Below, in pieces: positions 43,206 to 53,325 of a stretch of 64,000 nt of DNA (the first letter of the stretch is position 1; every line of letters starts with the position of its first letter). Under the pieces are notes generated by a model, which saw only the letters and a list, made by a program, of their open reading frames with translations, did no database searches and was not told the origin of the DNA. Source of the stretch: Prorocentrum cordatum (taxonomy: Eukaryota; Sar; Dinophyceae; Prorocentrales; Prorocentraceae); NCBI GenBank assembly GCA_963575745.1, contig CAUYUJ010014769.1:300365-364364 (forward strand), read 5' to 3'. A program made the position numbers and the translations under genes.

Positions 43206-43800
43206 GACCTCGAACATCGGACCTGGGACTTCCCCCTTCTCAGTTCCCACCCTCGCTCGCCGCCGAGAATCGCTACGCGTTCGGCCGCTTACGGCAGGCT
43301 CATGTCGTGACGACCTCTGCGCTGGCTTTCGACACCGCGTGGGATCGTTCCCCCTTCAGCGGTCGCGGCTCTCCGATCGCGCGGATCGTTCGATGCCGGC
43401 CGGCTCCAGGCCGCCGGCGGCGTCCACCCTTGAACGGCAGCGCTGAGGTCGCCACACCGCGCCGACACGACGCGAAGCCACCACCCTGAGATCCTGGCGC
43501 CTCAAACTGTTCGAGCCGGGCGTTGCGGCCTTGTTTCGGGCTCCGGGACCCTCACGGATCGATCCGGCTCTGAACATGACGCCGCAGAAGGGCCCACGGA
43601 GGTCGAGAATATGCCGAGAGGTGGGTCTGGGCCCTCTGGATCGCCCTCGAAGCGGACTGTGCGTCGCACAAGGGGGTAGAGGGAGGGGGGGAGGGCTTCG
43701 TGGAAGGAGGCTGCGTCTGAGAAGGCAACTGTAGATGAGGCCCACGCCTTCTAAGAAGCACGGGTGCTTCTATAAGAAGCCCTCCCCCCTCCCCCCACCC
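43206..43800. other. GC-rich spacer
   Basis: Contains TCGAAGCGGACTGTGCGTCG at about 43651, repeated at about 44004, and a CTTCTAAGAAGCAC/GGTGCTTCTATAAGAAG palindrome at 43745-43780. No supported gene. Confidence 0.4.
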
Positions 43801-43935
43801 CAGAGATCCGATGTCGTGATTTGTTCAATGCGCGGTCCCCGGAAGCCTCGATCCATTCCCCAGGACAGGTTTTTCATCCCGAGTCGTTTTCTGACGGTCC
43901 CGAGGCCCGGCGAGGGCCCCTATAGGGGCCGAAAT
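43801..43935 (-). repeat. dispersed repeat family F, copy 3 (reverse)
   Basis: Read on the - strand it contains CCCTCGCCGGGCCTCGGGAC, CGTCAGAAAACGACTCGGGA, TGAAAAACCTGTCCTGGGGA and CATTGAACAAATCACGACAT, in the family F order. Confidence 0.85.
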
Positions 43936-44160
43936 TTGCGCAAAACCTCCGCCTTGATTTTTTTGTCAAGACGTTGGACCTCTGGGTCTGCGCGTGGCTG
44001 CATCGAAGCGGACTGTGCGTCGCACCGGGCTGCGCCTCGGACGGGGCCGCGCCGTCCGACGGAGCAGCTGCGCCGCGTCCGCGGAGCGGCTGCGCCGGGC
44101 CACGCGCGCTCAGCAGCGCCGTGCAGGCACCGGGGCGCCGCACCGGACCATCGGAGCAGT

Positions 44161-44344
44161 TACGGCGGGGGCCTCGGGCAAGGAGGGGAACCTTGGATAG
44201 GGAATCCAGGGATCCAGGCTCTGAAAGCCTGGTGAGCCCAAATGGTGGATCGGCCGCGGGGATCGCCACCGCCCTCGTCCGATGAGGAATCCTCCAGGGT
44301 CTGAGGCCTCCTGGGCACCTTCCTTATCCAATGCCCCCGCCGTA
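44161..44344. repeat. foldback element family G, copy 2
   Basis: Begins TACGGCGGGGGCCTCGGGCA and ends CCAATGCCCCCGCCGTA: inverted termini with further pairing of GGATAGGGAATCCAGGG and CCTCCAGGGTCTGAGGCCTC. Confidence 0.85.
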
Positions 44345-44356
44345 TCCAGAGGGCTC

Positions 44357-44529
44357 CTAGAGTTAGGTCGGGCCTGTCCCCCTACAGGGGGATTTTGGAC
44401 GAAACATAGAAAATACCCCAGAAATGCCCAAACTTGCTCAAAAGTGGTCACAGAAGATCGTCGCCCGACTCTTCTTGGACTATTTCTGGATATTCCCCCT
44501 GTAGAGGGGCAGGCCCGACTCAATTCTAG
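44357..44529. repeat. foldback element family B, copy 2
   Basis: CTAGAGTTAGGTCGGGCCTG at the left, GCAGGCCCGACTCAATTCTA at the right. CCTACAGGGGGA and TCCCCCTGTAGAGGGG extend the inverted repeats. Interior TTTTGGACGAAACATAG as in the other copies. Confidence 0.9.
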
Positions 44530-44706
44530 ATGGGATCCGAACAGATGGTGTCGGAGGATCGCGCAGCATCGCCCATGCAGCGGCGATGCATCGGCACGAT
44601 CGGCGCAGAGAACACCGGGCTCCACATCGAGCCGCATCGGCCCGGCGATGCATCGCCGATGCGGCGCGACCCTTCGACCCCATCTGCTCGGACCCCATCT
44701 GGGAGA
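44530..44706. repeat. foldback element family C, copy 1
   Basis: Left GGATCCGAACAGATGGTGTC and GGAGGATCGCGC pair with right GCGCGACCCTTCGACCCC and ATCTGCTCGGACCCCATCT. Centre has GCGATGCATCG on both sides of GGGCTCCACATCGAGCCGC. It directly abuts family B copy 2. Confidence 0.8.
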
Positions 44707-45470
44707 CCTGGAGGATTGGAACCGAAGCGGATCGGGCCAGCCAGAATCGGTACCGAATCAGATCGAAAGGTTAGACATAGGCCCTGCGTCGACGACCTCG
44801 TACCGGAGGCGGCTCTTGGCGCGTCTCTGGAGGTCCTCGTCGCCACGGCTCGTCTCAGGGGCGGCCAAGAGGGGAGCGCCCAAGAGGGGGAAGGTGCAAA
44901 TCATGGCCGGCGGCATGTGCGCGGCCCAGGGGGACGGGCCAGGGACACAATGAAACAAGAAGAGGCGCCGTGAAATCTGGGGAAATATCATGGCCCACAC
45001 CATGATATCCCCCCCCCTAGTCATCCCCCCCCTTTGCCGCCCCCGATCGTCGCAGCTCGGAAAACCAGCTGGGATGGGACTCGGCGCTGCGGCTCGACGC
45101 AGCTCGGACAACTGGCCAGGATGGACCCTGGGCCAGGATGGACCCTGGGCCTGGGGGCAAATTTTGAGGACGCTTCTTGACGACAACAACAACTGCGGGC
45201 GACGACGATCATCGACAACGACCCTAGTCCTCGGACGGAGTTATACGACAACGTTGACAGACCTCCAGCGTATTGATTACTTCAATCCGCGGGCACTGGG
45301 GGTCTCGGCCACTTCCCCGGAGGGGGGCTTTCTTTCCGGATTATTGTCGGGTGGCCCGAGCACCCAAGAAAGCCCCCTGGGGCCCAAACTGGAAAGGAAC
45401 AAAAACACGACAGCAAAAAAACACGCCTGATCGCCCCGAGCAAAATGCGACGGCAGAGGCCTGGGACGGC
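44707..45470. other. spacer, no supported gene
   Basis: The - strand near 44810-44900 reads DEDLQRRAKSRLRYEVVDAG, mildly protein-like. A TGGACCCTGGGCCAGGA direct repeat lies at about 45120-45155. Not called. Confidence 0.35.
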
Positions 45471-45695
45471 GACGGCGAAGACGACGACGACGACGACGAC
45501 GACGGCCACGACGACGACGGCGGCGACGACGACGACGACGAACGACGACGACGACGACGACGGCCACGACGACGACGACGACGACGACGACGACCAAGAC
45601 GGCCACCACGACGACGACTACGACTACGACAGCGACGACGACGACGACGACGACGCCGACGAAGGCCGCAACGACGACGACGACGACAACGACTG

Positions 45696-45767
<72 letters not shown>

Positions 45768-45772
45768 TCATA
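45471..45772. repeat. GAC trinucleotide array
   Basis: GAC/GACGAC with GGC variants on the + strand, about 300 bases, phase preserved except one shift near 45540. Confidence 0.95.
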
Positions 45773-45802
45773 GGGAAACACGAACATGACGACTACGATA
45801 GG

Positions 45803-45950
45803 GAAACATGAACATGACCTGTCGGAGGTCCGCGCAACTTCCCTCCTGCAGCGAGGCGCCAGACCGCCCCTGGAGGCGCCGCCAGGAGCTGGGCCCAGCG
45901 CCGACCCAGGAAATCTGCGCGGACCTCCGAGAGTCCATGCTCATGCAGAC
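45803..45950. repeat. foldback element family A, copy 4
   Basis: Left CCTGTCGGAGGTCCGCGCAA, right GAAATCTGCGCGGACCTCCG: inverted. Its left edge is about 30 bases from the GAC array; AACATGACGACTACGATAGG and ATAGGGAAACATGAACATGA overlap there. Confidence 0.85.
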
Positions 45951-46004
45951 GTGTTGCTCTTCTAGCTCGGCTTCGATCGTAGTGGGATTGTTTTGTTTCT
46001 TCGC

Positions 46005-46520
<516 letters not shown>

Positions 46521-46564
46521 CGCGGATTTCCGAAAGCCCATATGCCTGCAGCTGTTCCTTCGGG

Positions 46565-46616
46565 ACGACGGCGGCGGCGACGACGGCGGCGACGACGGCG
46601 ACGGCGGCGGCGACGA

Positions 46617-46667
<51 letters not shown>

Positions 46668-46690
46668 AGGCGACGGCGACGGCGGCGGCA
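46565..46690. repeat. GGCGAC hexamer array (inverted)
   Basis: ACGGCGACGGCGAC repeats, the reverse complement type of the preceding array, about 45 bases downstream of it. Confidence 0.95.
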
Positions 46691-47247
46691 GCCGCAGCCG
46701 CCGCGGCGGCCTTCCCGAGGCACTGCCTCGCGAGCAGGGCGGCGAGGAGCACCGCGAGGCACCGCTGCTGCATTCCGCCGGACGTCTCGGCCGGACCCCA
46801 GGGGTGGCTCCGGCGCCTCCGAAGGGTGAGGCTTGCCAGGGGTGTGGTTGGCAGCGCGCCCCCGGGCTGCGCCCTGCCAAGGGGGCGCGCCCTGCCGTCG
46901 TGGCAGGCACAGCTGCTGGGCGCTCTTGGGCCCCCCGGCCCAGCTCACCACAAGAAGGCGCAATACCATTTCTGTGCATCAGGTGGCCGAGCAGATCACT
47001 TCGTGGTGAGGTGCGCCGAGCAGTTCTTGGCGCTGCAACCCAGTGTCTGTGGCCGCGCACGCCCGCCCGGAAAAGGAGGCCAGGAGGGATGGGAGGCGGG
47101 CGAGGGCCTCGACAGAGTTCTCCGCCGCGCCCCGAGGAGGCCCGAAGGTGACGCGGTGTCCCCCAAGCCCCAGCGACGCAGGTGGCAAACCACACCCCGG
47201 CGTGACCACCCCTTCTGCAGCCGCCGATGGGTGGAGGCCCACATGGG
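46691..47247. other. GC-rich spacer
   Basis: Contains a GGCAGCGCGCCCCCGGGCTG / CCAAGGGGGCGCGCCCTGCC inverted pair at 46850-46895. No supported gene. Confidence 0.4.
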
Positions 47248-47736
47248 GTCCAAGCGAATCAGGTCGGAGGATCGCGCCCCACCTTGACATCCAGGCCCTG
47301 CAAAATTTGTTCGCTGGGCAGTTTCGCCCAGTTACGGGCCCTCGGACAATCACAGAGCGATCCAGCTCATGGTAGCCGCTCGTGGCAGCAGGCACGTTCA
47401 TAGACACGCCGTGTTCAGTTTTCGGAAGAAAGGCCATTGCCCTAGACGAGGCTTCGCGGGAAGTCCATGCCCTTTGAACTTCTTGCATCTGCACTAACAG
47501 CTGAAACTTCTGTGTCTTGAGCTGCGGAACAGAACAGAACAGATCGATCCAGCTCGAAAAATGATGCAGCAAGATAAGGTCTAGGGCTCCCGTCGAGATG
47601 TTCGCGATGTCGCAACATTTCGCAACGCTGGATCGCAGGGGCCGACGCATCGACCATGCATCGGCGCCGTCGGCATGGATTAAGTCGAGCTCCACATCGA
47701 GCCGCTGCGGCGCGATCCTCCGACCTCATCTACAAC
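47248..47736 (-). repeat. foldback element family C, copy 2, with ORF
   Basis: GAATCAGGTCGGAGGATCGC at the left and GCGATCCTCCGACCTCATC at the right are inverted; CTCCACATCGAGCCGC is shared with copy 1. The interior is longer (about 490 bp) and the - strand is open with TGALDLILLHHFSSWIDLFC, SVPQLKTQKFQLLVQMQEVQ and FLPKTEHGVSMNVPAATSGY, which is protein-like. This may be captured coding sequence or a fragment of an element protein; no transposase motif seen. Confidence 0.7.
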
Positions 47737-47890
47737 CCGAAGACTCGAATAGAATTACGGGTTGTGGGGGTATGGATTCCATCTGTCTTTTTTCACTGTT
47801 CCCCGAAGCCCCCCCCCCACTGGGAATGGAGGGCAAATTGAGGCCTTCTGGTTCGGGTGGAATGGTTTGCTGGGTATGGTGCTCGACTCG
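47736..47890. repeat. foldback element family H, copy 1
   Basis: ACAACCCGAAGACTCGAAT at the left; AATGGAGGGCAAATTGAGGC and TTCTGGTTCGGGTGGAATGG at the right. Matches 60758-60913 in order. Abuts family C copy 2. Confidence 0.75.
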
Positions 47891-48387
47891 GACCGCCTTT
47901 GGGAGGCTTGGGTGGTTGGACCCGAGCGCTGCGCGCCCGCCAGCTGCGATTTTGTTTCATCCGCGGCCCCAACAGGGTCCTGGCCGCTTCCCCGGGGGCA
48001 GAGTTCCGCCCCGGGTCCGTCTCCGATGGCCCCTGGGCCCGAGACTGGGCCCCCCCAGGGCCAGAATCTGGGAAAACTCGCCGGCGGAGGAAAAACCACA
48101 CAAGCCGGAGCCCTGGGAGCGCTGCTCGCCCTTTCTCGCTGACCTCGAGACGGCTGCGTCTGCGCGCGCGGCGGCCCCCATCCCGCTGGACCCTCAGATC
48201 CGACGCTGCGGAAGAAATGCGCCATCGGGGACCATCACGACCAGAGCCCCAGACCCCATCTGTTCTGCTGCATGGCAGAAGCGCAACGCCCAGATCTCGG
48301 GGGTTGGCGGCGCGGGCGGCGCGCGGCTGCCCCATCCCGTCGCACCCCGACCAGACATCGAACCTGCCAGGGTGGGAGGAGGAGGAG

Positions 48388-48419
<32 letters not shown>

Positions 48420-48594
48420 GGAGGAGGAGGAGGAGGAGGAGGAGGACGAGATGGGTTTTTGGAATTCTGTAGAGTGGCGCTGGGCAAGACCGGCCTCCGG
48501 TGCGCGGCTTCTGGGGAGCGCGAGGGGGCCAAAATCCACGCGCGCAGGCCCGTCTGGGCGCACAGTCTGCATCACATGGCGCAAGCCGCAGGGC
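47891..48594. repeat. spacer with GGA microsatellite
   Basis: GGA repeats at about 48377-48448, otherwise GC-rich sequence without a supported gene. Confidence 0.6.
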
Positions 48595-48915
48595 CACGCG
48601 CTGTCTGGGTGGACAGTGCGTGGCCTGACTAGGGGCACCTTACCGGTGCAGTAACATGTGGGTAGGATGGCGGCCGAAGCCGTAGAGTGCCACGCGCTGT
48701 CTGGGTGGACAGTACATGGCCGGTCAAGGGGCACCTGACCAGTGCGTTGTCCTGTATGAAGGGTCGCAGCAGAGGAAGTATGTGCCATGCGCCGTCTGGG
48801 TGGACGGCACATCGCGGCTAGGGTCGTCAAACTGGTGCGGTGGCCGGTGATGCGGGCAGCGACTGAAGCAGTTGAGTGCCCCGCACTGTCTGGGTGGACA
48901 GCACGCGGCGGGTCA
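48595..48915. repeat. 96-bp tandem repeat, about four copies
   Basis: CTGTCTGGGTGGACAG or CCGTCTGGGTGGACGG occurs at about 48601, 48697, 48793 and 48888. Each is itself a near-palindrome, followed by a diverged spacer with GGGGCACCTTACCGGTGCAG-like sequence. Confidence 0.85.
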
Positions 48916-49299
48916 GCCTGCGCAAATTGGTGTGGTAACTTGCGAGAGTACGGGCAGCGAAGAATTAGGACGCAGGCCACGTACTGGCGTGGGGAAGGAG
49001 GCCTGAGCTGGGCAGGGAGGGCGGCCAGGTCGGATCCCCCGCTGGTGGTCCTGGTGTTTGGGGGGAGCAGCTTGGGGAGACTGGTCGGGCGTGCGGTGCT
49101 GGCTGCTGCCTGGTGTGACCGCGATGCCGAGGCCGCAGGGGCCGGGCAGGCTGGGCGGGTCGGGACGGCGTGGCCTCGACTGATCGTTGTTGGGCCAGGT
49201 GGGGTCGGCGTGTCCCTGGCCTTTCCCGAAACAGTCGTGGCCCTTCCCTCTGCCCCGGCCGTTGTCTCGCTGTTGCTCGTTGCGCTGGAGGTGGCGCTC

Positions 49300-49584
49300 C
49301 TAGACAGCCCCCCAGTCCATCTGGACTCCCCGCGTTCTGCAGACCTTGCGGATGTCGTCGTAGTAGGCGTGGCACAGGTCATTCACGACTTCCTCGCAGG
49401 AGTCGTCATGCCCCTCGGGGTTGTAGGTCCCCCTCCCTGGTGCTCGCTTGTCCTTGGCGTCGCAGAGGGCCTTCCATCCGTCGACGAAGACCTCGCCGCA
49501 GTCCCGCGTTAGCCTTTCGACGACCCCTGGCCAGGTTTTGCGTGCGTTGGCTTTGTAGTTCCACGCCTGATACCAGGTGATCAT
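49300..49584 (-). CDS. small conserved-looking ORF, unknown
   Basis: The - strand frame from ATG 49584 to TAG 49300-49302 reads MITWYQAWNYKANARKTWPG, VVERLTRDCGEVFVDGWKAL, CDAKDKRAPGRGTYNPEGHD, DSCEEVVNDLCHAYYDDIRK, VCRTRGVQMDWGAV. Four Trp, five Cys and several Tyr/Asn in 94 residues are far from a GC-driven shadow. It is open upstream without ATG to about 49660 (TEIRGLIQAIPATTTIRPRR). Beyond the TAG the same frame continues as a hydrophilic Gln/Arg/Gly/Pro-rich stretch (ERHLQRNEQQRDNGRGRGKG) to about 48970, so the stop may interrupt a longer protein. No membrane segment, signal or family recognised. Confidence 0.5.
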   Translation of the reverse strand: MITWYQAWNYKANARKTWPGVVERLTRDCGEVFVDGWKALCDAKDKRAPGRGTYNPEGHDDSCEEVVNDLCHAYYDDIRKVCRTRGVQMDWGAV

Positions 49585-49654
49585 ACGTCGGGGCCGAATG
49601 GTCGTTGTCGCGGGAATAGCCTGGATCAGCCCGCGGATCTCTGTGCCATGCGTG

Positions 49655-50150
49655 CGCCTTCAAGCCAGCGCGAGACGGGCCGGCGATTGAGGAGAAGGCT
49701 CCCAACCGTGTTCAGTCCAGGCGTGATGGGGTTGCCGACTGCACCCTCGCTCAGCTGTCCTGGGGGACTCGCGTGCTCGTCCGTCTCCGGCTTCGGTTGC
49801 TGCGGCCCGTTCTGTCGCTGCGCTGCTGGTGCGGCGGTCGTTGGGGCTGGGTCCACCTGTGCCCGCCCAGGCTGCGCCGCTGTCCTCCGCAGCGGTCGTT
49901 GGGGCTGGGTCCACCTGTGCCCGCCCAGACTGCGCCGCTGTCCTCCGCAGCCTGCTCGTGCTGTGGGGGCTGGGTGGCCGTCCGCTCTGCGTATTCTGCG
50001 CCCGGCCCCCCCCTGGCACGCCAGTCTCCTGGATCTGCAGGCCCAGCATCGGCTACGCGTTGGAGTGACCCTTCGCCGGAATGATCTGTTTGGTCCCAGA
50101 CCCCTTCGCGTTGCGACAAAAATCGCGACAAGAGGTTTTTCGTTAGTTTC
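49655..50150. repeat. region with 58-bp direct repeat
   Basis: GGTCGTTGGGGCTGGGTCCA and CCTGTGCCCGCCCAG begin at 49836 and again at 49894, with CTGCGCCGCTGTCCTCCGCA following each. The - strand has Gln/Pro/Thr-rich open frames (QQPKPETDEHASPPGQLSEG) that may be the upstream part of the ORF above. Confidence 0.65.
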
Positions 50151-50295
50151 TGCATCCGCGGGGCCTCTGAACCGTCAAATTCCGACTCGGGATGGACGAC
50201 CGGTCCCGGGGAACTCGGGATGATTCCGACTCGGGTCCAGACCTCTGGGGGCCGACGTTGGGAACAAATCACGGCGTCGGGGGGTCTGGGGTGCG
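50150..50295 (+). repeat. dispersed repeat family F, copy 4
   Basis: GGGGCCTCTGAACCGTCAAA, GGACGACCGGTCCCGGGGAA and GTTGGGAACAAATCACGGCG in family order. Confidence 0.8.
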
Positions 50296-50344
50296 GGTTC
50301 CCTGGGGCCCCCCCCGATCGCTGCATGCGCGATGCGATGGCAGC

Positions 50345-50762
50345 GGAGGAGGAGGAGAAGGAGGAGGAGGCGAGGAGGAGGAGGAGGAGGAGAAGGAGGA
50401 GGAGGAGGAGGAGGCGAGGAGGAGGAGGAGGAGGAGGAGGAGGAGGAGGAGGAGGAGGAGGAGGAGGAGGAGGAGGAGGAGGAGGAGGGAGGAGGAGGAG
50501 AGGAGGAGGAGGAGGAGGAGGAGAGGAGGAGGAGAGGAGGAGGAGGAGGAGGACGACGACGAGGAGGAGGAGGAGGGGGAAAGGCGGAGGGGAGGAGGAG
50601 GAGGAGGAGGAGAGGAGGAGAGGAGGAGGAGGAGGAGAGGAGGAGAGGAGGAGGAGGAGGGGGGAGGAGGAGAGGAGGAGGAGGAGGAGGAGGAGGAGGA
50701 GGAGGAGGAGGAGGAGGAGGAGGGGGAGGAGGAGGAGGAGGAGGAGGAGGACGACGAGGAGA
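50345..50762. repeat. GGA microsatellite
   Basis: About 415 bases of GGA repeats with GGAGGC and GACGAC interruptions. Confidence 0.95.
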
Positions 50763-51776
50763 CGCAGCCAGCGAGCGAGGCGCCCACGCGGCGTTCACGA
50801 GGCGGGCATCGAGGGAGAGCCCAGGGAATTGACCCCAAGAACAAATCCATAGACCCTCAAGGACCTGCCTGCGCTGCTGTTCCCGAGGACACGTGGGACC
50901 TCGCAAGGCAGGCGGCCGCCGCCGGGCTCCCGCCAAATAAACCGCCAACTCAGCAGGGGCACTAGCAGGGGACCTGTCGACCCCTATCCCAGGCTTGTGG
51001 AGGTTTTCGACTGGACCAAAAATTTTGGGCCCAGCCCTGGGATTTACGATAGGGGCGCGTCCATCCTCGATAGGGGTGCGTCCGAGTAGCCCCCTTGGGG
51101 TGTGTCCCAGGGTTTTCCCCGTTTGTCTGAGCGGCCAAAATGTTCGGGGGGGATTGGGGGGAGAAAAATCACCTGCGAGGCCCCGCAGCGCATGGTTGAA
51201 GCCCCGCAGAACCCACCCACCCCGCCTTTTAAGAAGCCTTTTCAAAGCATCCCGGACGCCCACAAAGACGGCCTCAAAACGGCGATGCACATCGGGCCCC
51301 CGGTAAGGCCTCAGAAGCCCCCAAGGGCAGCCCAGGAGGCCTCCAGGAAGCCTCCAAGAGGCCAGGAGGCTTCTGCGGGGTGCAGGAACGGCTTCTGATG
51401 GGCTGGCTTCTCGCCACACGCGAAGCAAGAGCTATTCGCGCCATGATGCACGAACGTCGACTCTGCGTGCAAAGGCGACCACGTAGGCAATCTTTGTCGC
51501 TCGCCTGCGTGGCGCCTGCGATGGCGCCTCGGCCAGGAACAATAGTGAGTCCCTCACCGGATCTCCACTTCGGCTTGTGCTGGCTTTTCCGCCAGGCGAC
51601 AAACCGCACAGCGACGGCAGCTACGAGAGAAGGCCGCCGATCGACTAGAGTAAATTCTAGCATCGCGCGCCCCCGCTTGACCTTGTGCAAGCGGGGAATT
51701 GGATTCTGAGGCTCTCAGAGCTGGACATGTCACTTCCTGTGAAGAACAGTCGGCGCGGAGTACTGCTGACCTACGC
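50763..51776. other. spacer, no supported gene
   Basis: Contains AGGGGCGCGTCCATCCTCG / TAGGGGTGCGTCCGAG near 51050-51090 and CCAAGAGGCC-type words near 51330-51370. Open frames on both strands are unconvincing. Confidence 0.35.
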
Positions 51777-51997
51777 TTGGTGAGGCTTCGGGTTGCGCAC
51801 AGACAGCCCCCTCGTGTAGCCCCAGCTGGCCTCAACAGATCCCCCGACACCCCAGCGCCGCCTCCAGCGGCGCCCCTGGGGCGATCCGCGCCACAGGCTG
51901 GGGTGCTGAGACTGGCCCGGACTCCTCGAGAGACCTGTTGAGGCCAGCAGGGAGTACCTGGGGGGACTGTCTGTGCGCAACCCGAGGCCTCACCAAC
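51777..51997. repeat. foldback element family K, single copy
   Basis: TTGGTGAGGCTTCGGGTTGC on the left and GCAACCCGAGGCCTCACCAA on the right are inverted; pairing continues through GCACAGACAG and CTGGCCTCAACAG/CTGTTGAGGCCAG. About 220 bp. Confidence 0.9.
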
Positions 51998-52422
51998 TGC
52001 TGATTTGCGCTCAGCAAGATCCCGTCACTCAATGCAGAGGCTGGCCAGCGCAGGCCGATGGGCTGCAGAGCGACTTCGGCGTGCGCGGTGACAGGTTCCG
52101 ATCCCTGGACACGTCCTCGTCAAGGGGGGAAGGGCATCAATTGGACAGGCCCTCCCTGGGCCAAGGCTCGGGGACGAAGCATCCCTGGCTAAGCCAGGAG
52201 GCCCAACAGTCTTCGTGTCATGACGAGGATCGCTGAATACAGTAGGGGCCTATCCAGAAGAAACCTTCCACAAGAAACCCAACCCTGAGAGCAAAGGACG
52301 TCCATTGACTTTTGGTGTGGGAGCGTCGCGCCCTCTATCGCAAAACCATCGGAACCCAGGAAACCCAGGGCACCCTGGAGACAAGCAGGGTGCTTCTTGG
52401 CATGGGCGTCCACTGCAATAAA
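51998..52422. other. spacer
   Basis: No gene supported. Confidence 0.4.
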
Positions 52423-52609
52423 AGAAAAACAGCCATACACATGAACTCTTGGCGCTCCGCGCGGATTTCTTGGATCCGCGCCGGATCCTCCTCGCCAGCG
52501 CACGGAGCGCGCCATGGGCGGCGCCGGAGGCGCAGCCAGGGGAGCCCAGGCGCGGATCCAAAAAATCTGCGCGGAGCGCCAACAAATTATGTTTACGGCG
52601 TTTTCCTTC
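52423..52609. repeat. foldback element family A, copy 5
   Basis: Left CTTGGCGCTCCGCGCGGATT, right AATCTGCGCGGAGCGCCAAC: near-perfect inversion; ATGAACTC and AATTATGTTTACGG flank them as in copy 1. Confidence 0.9.
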
Positions 52610-52623
52610 GATGTAATTAAGCA

Positions 52624-52845
52624 AGGACCGACGACCCCGGCATTCCTTCTGGCCAACTACGAGAGTTCCTTACAACCCCAATTCTAATAACAAAAATAAT
52701 GCTCTTAGAACATAAACCCGATGTGTTGAAACAAGACAGTCCCGGCCAGAAACGTTCTAAGAACATTTCGCTGAAACCACAAAAAGTTCTTAGAACATTC
52801 TTCGGTAGGCCTACAGGTGAGCTGGGACGCTTCGCCACTGCTTGA
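52624..52845 (+). repeat. dispersed repeat family L, copy 2
   Basis: Same order of blocks as 25234-25447, ending GACGCTTCGCCACTGCTTGA. Starts about 15 bases after family A copy 5. Confidence 0.85.
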
Positions 52846-52860
52846 TGTAAGGAATAGATA

Positions 52861-53018
52861 GGGGGCCACAGGCGAACCCTACCCATACCCCCCCCCCCCA
52901 CGATTTCTGAGGGGGAGGGTGGGGTTCACTTCAACCGGGAGCTCCCGAGCGAAGTGAACCCCACCCTCCCCCTCAGAAATCGGGGGGGGGGTAGGGGTAG
53001 GGTTCGCCCGTGGCCCCC
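52861..53018. repeat. foldback element family M, single copy
   Basis: GGGGGCCACAGGCGAACCCT at the left and AGGGTTCGCCCGTGGCCCCC at the right; the arms (about 70 bases each) are almost perfectly complementary, with a loop of only about 18 bases (AACCGGGAGCTCCCGAGC). Very strong cruciform or hairpin potential. Confidence 0.95.
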
Positions 53019-53150
53019 TAACAGTCGGGGGCTCTTCTGGCCGAGGCGAGCCGCGGCCACGACGAGGCCCCCGGGCCTCGGGAGCGGCCCCGGAGACCGG
53101 GGCCCCTCCCGAGCCCGGAGCGGCCCTCGTCTCGGCACCTCGGCTGCCTG

Positions 53151-53325
53151 CAGTTCGGTCGGGCCTGTCCTCCTGCAGGCGACCTTTTGGGAGCAAAGAG
53201 TAGGACTTTGTCAAGACACGTCCAGACATGGGCAGAGAGAGTCGAAACATCGTCCCCAGACTCTTTTTCTACTGTGTTTGAAAATGCCTCCTGCGGAGGG
53301 AGGGACGTGCCAGACGTAAGTCTAC
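53151..53325. repeat. foldback element family B, copy 3
   Basis: GTTCGGTCGGGCCTGTCCTC with CTGCAGG on the left; CCTCCTGCGGAGGGAGGGAC and CAGACGTAAGTC on the right. More diverged; the terminal CTAG is lost. Confidence 0.8.

Noticed and set aside
47793-49382. 529-codon open frame on the - strand
   Set aside because: Ser/Pro/Thr/Arg-rich, passes through a GGA array and the 96-bp repeats, and is antisense or out of frame to the better small ORF at 49300-49584.
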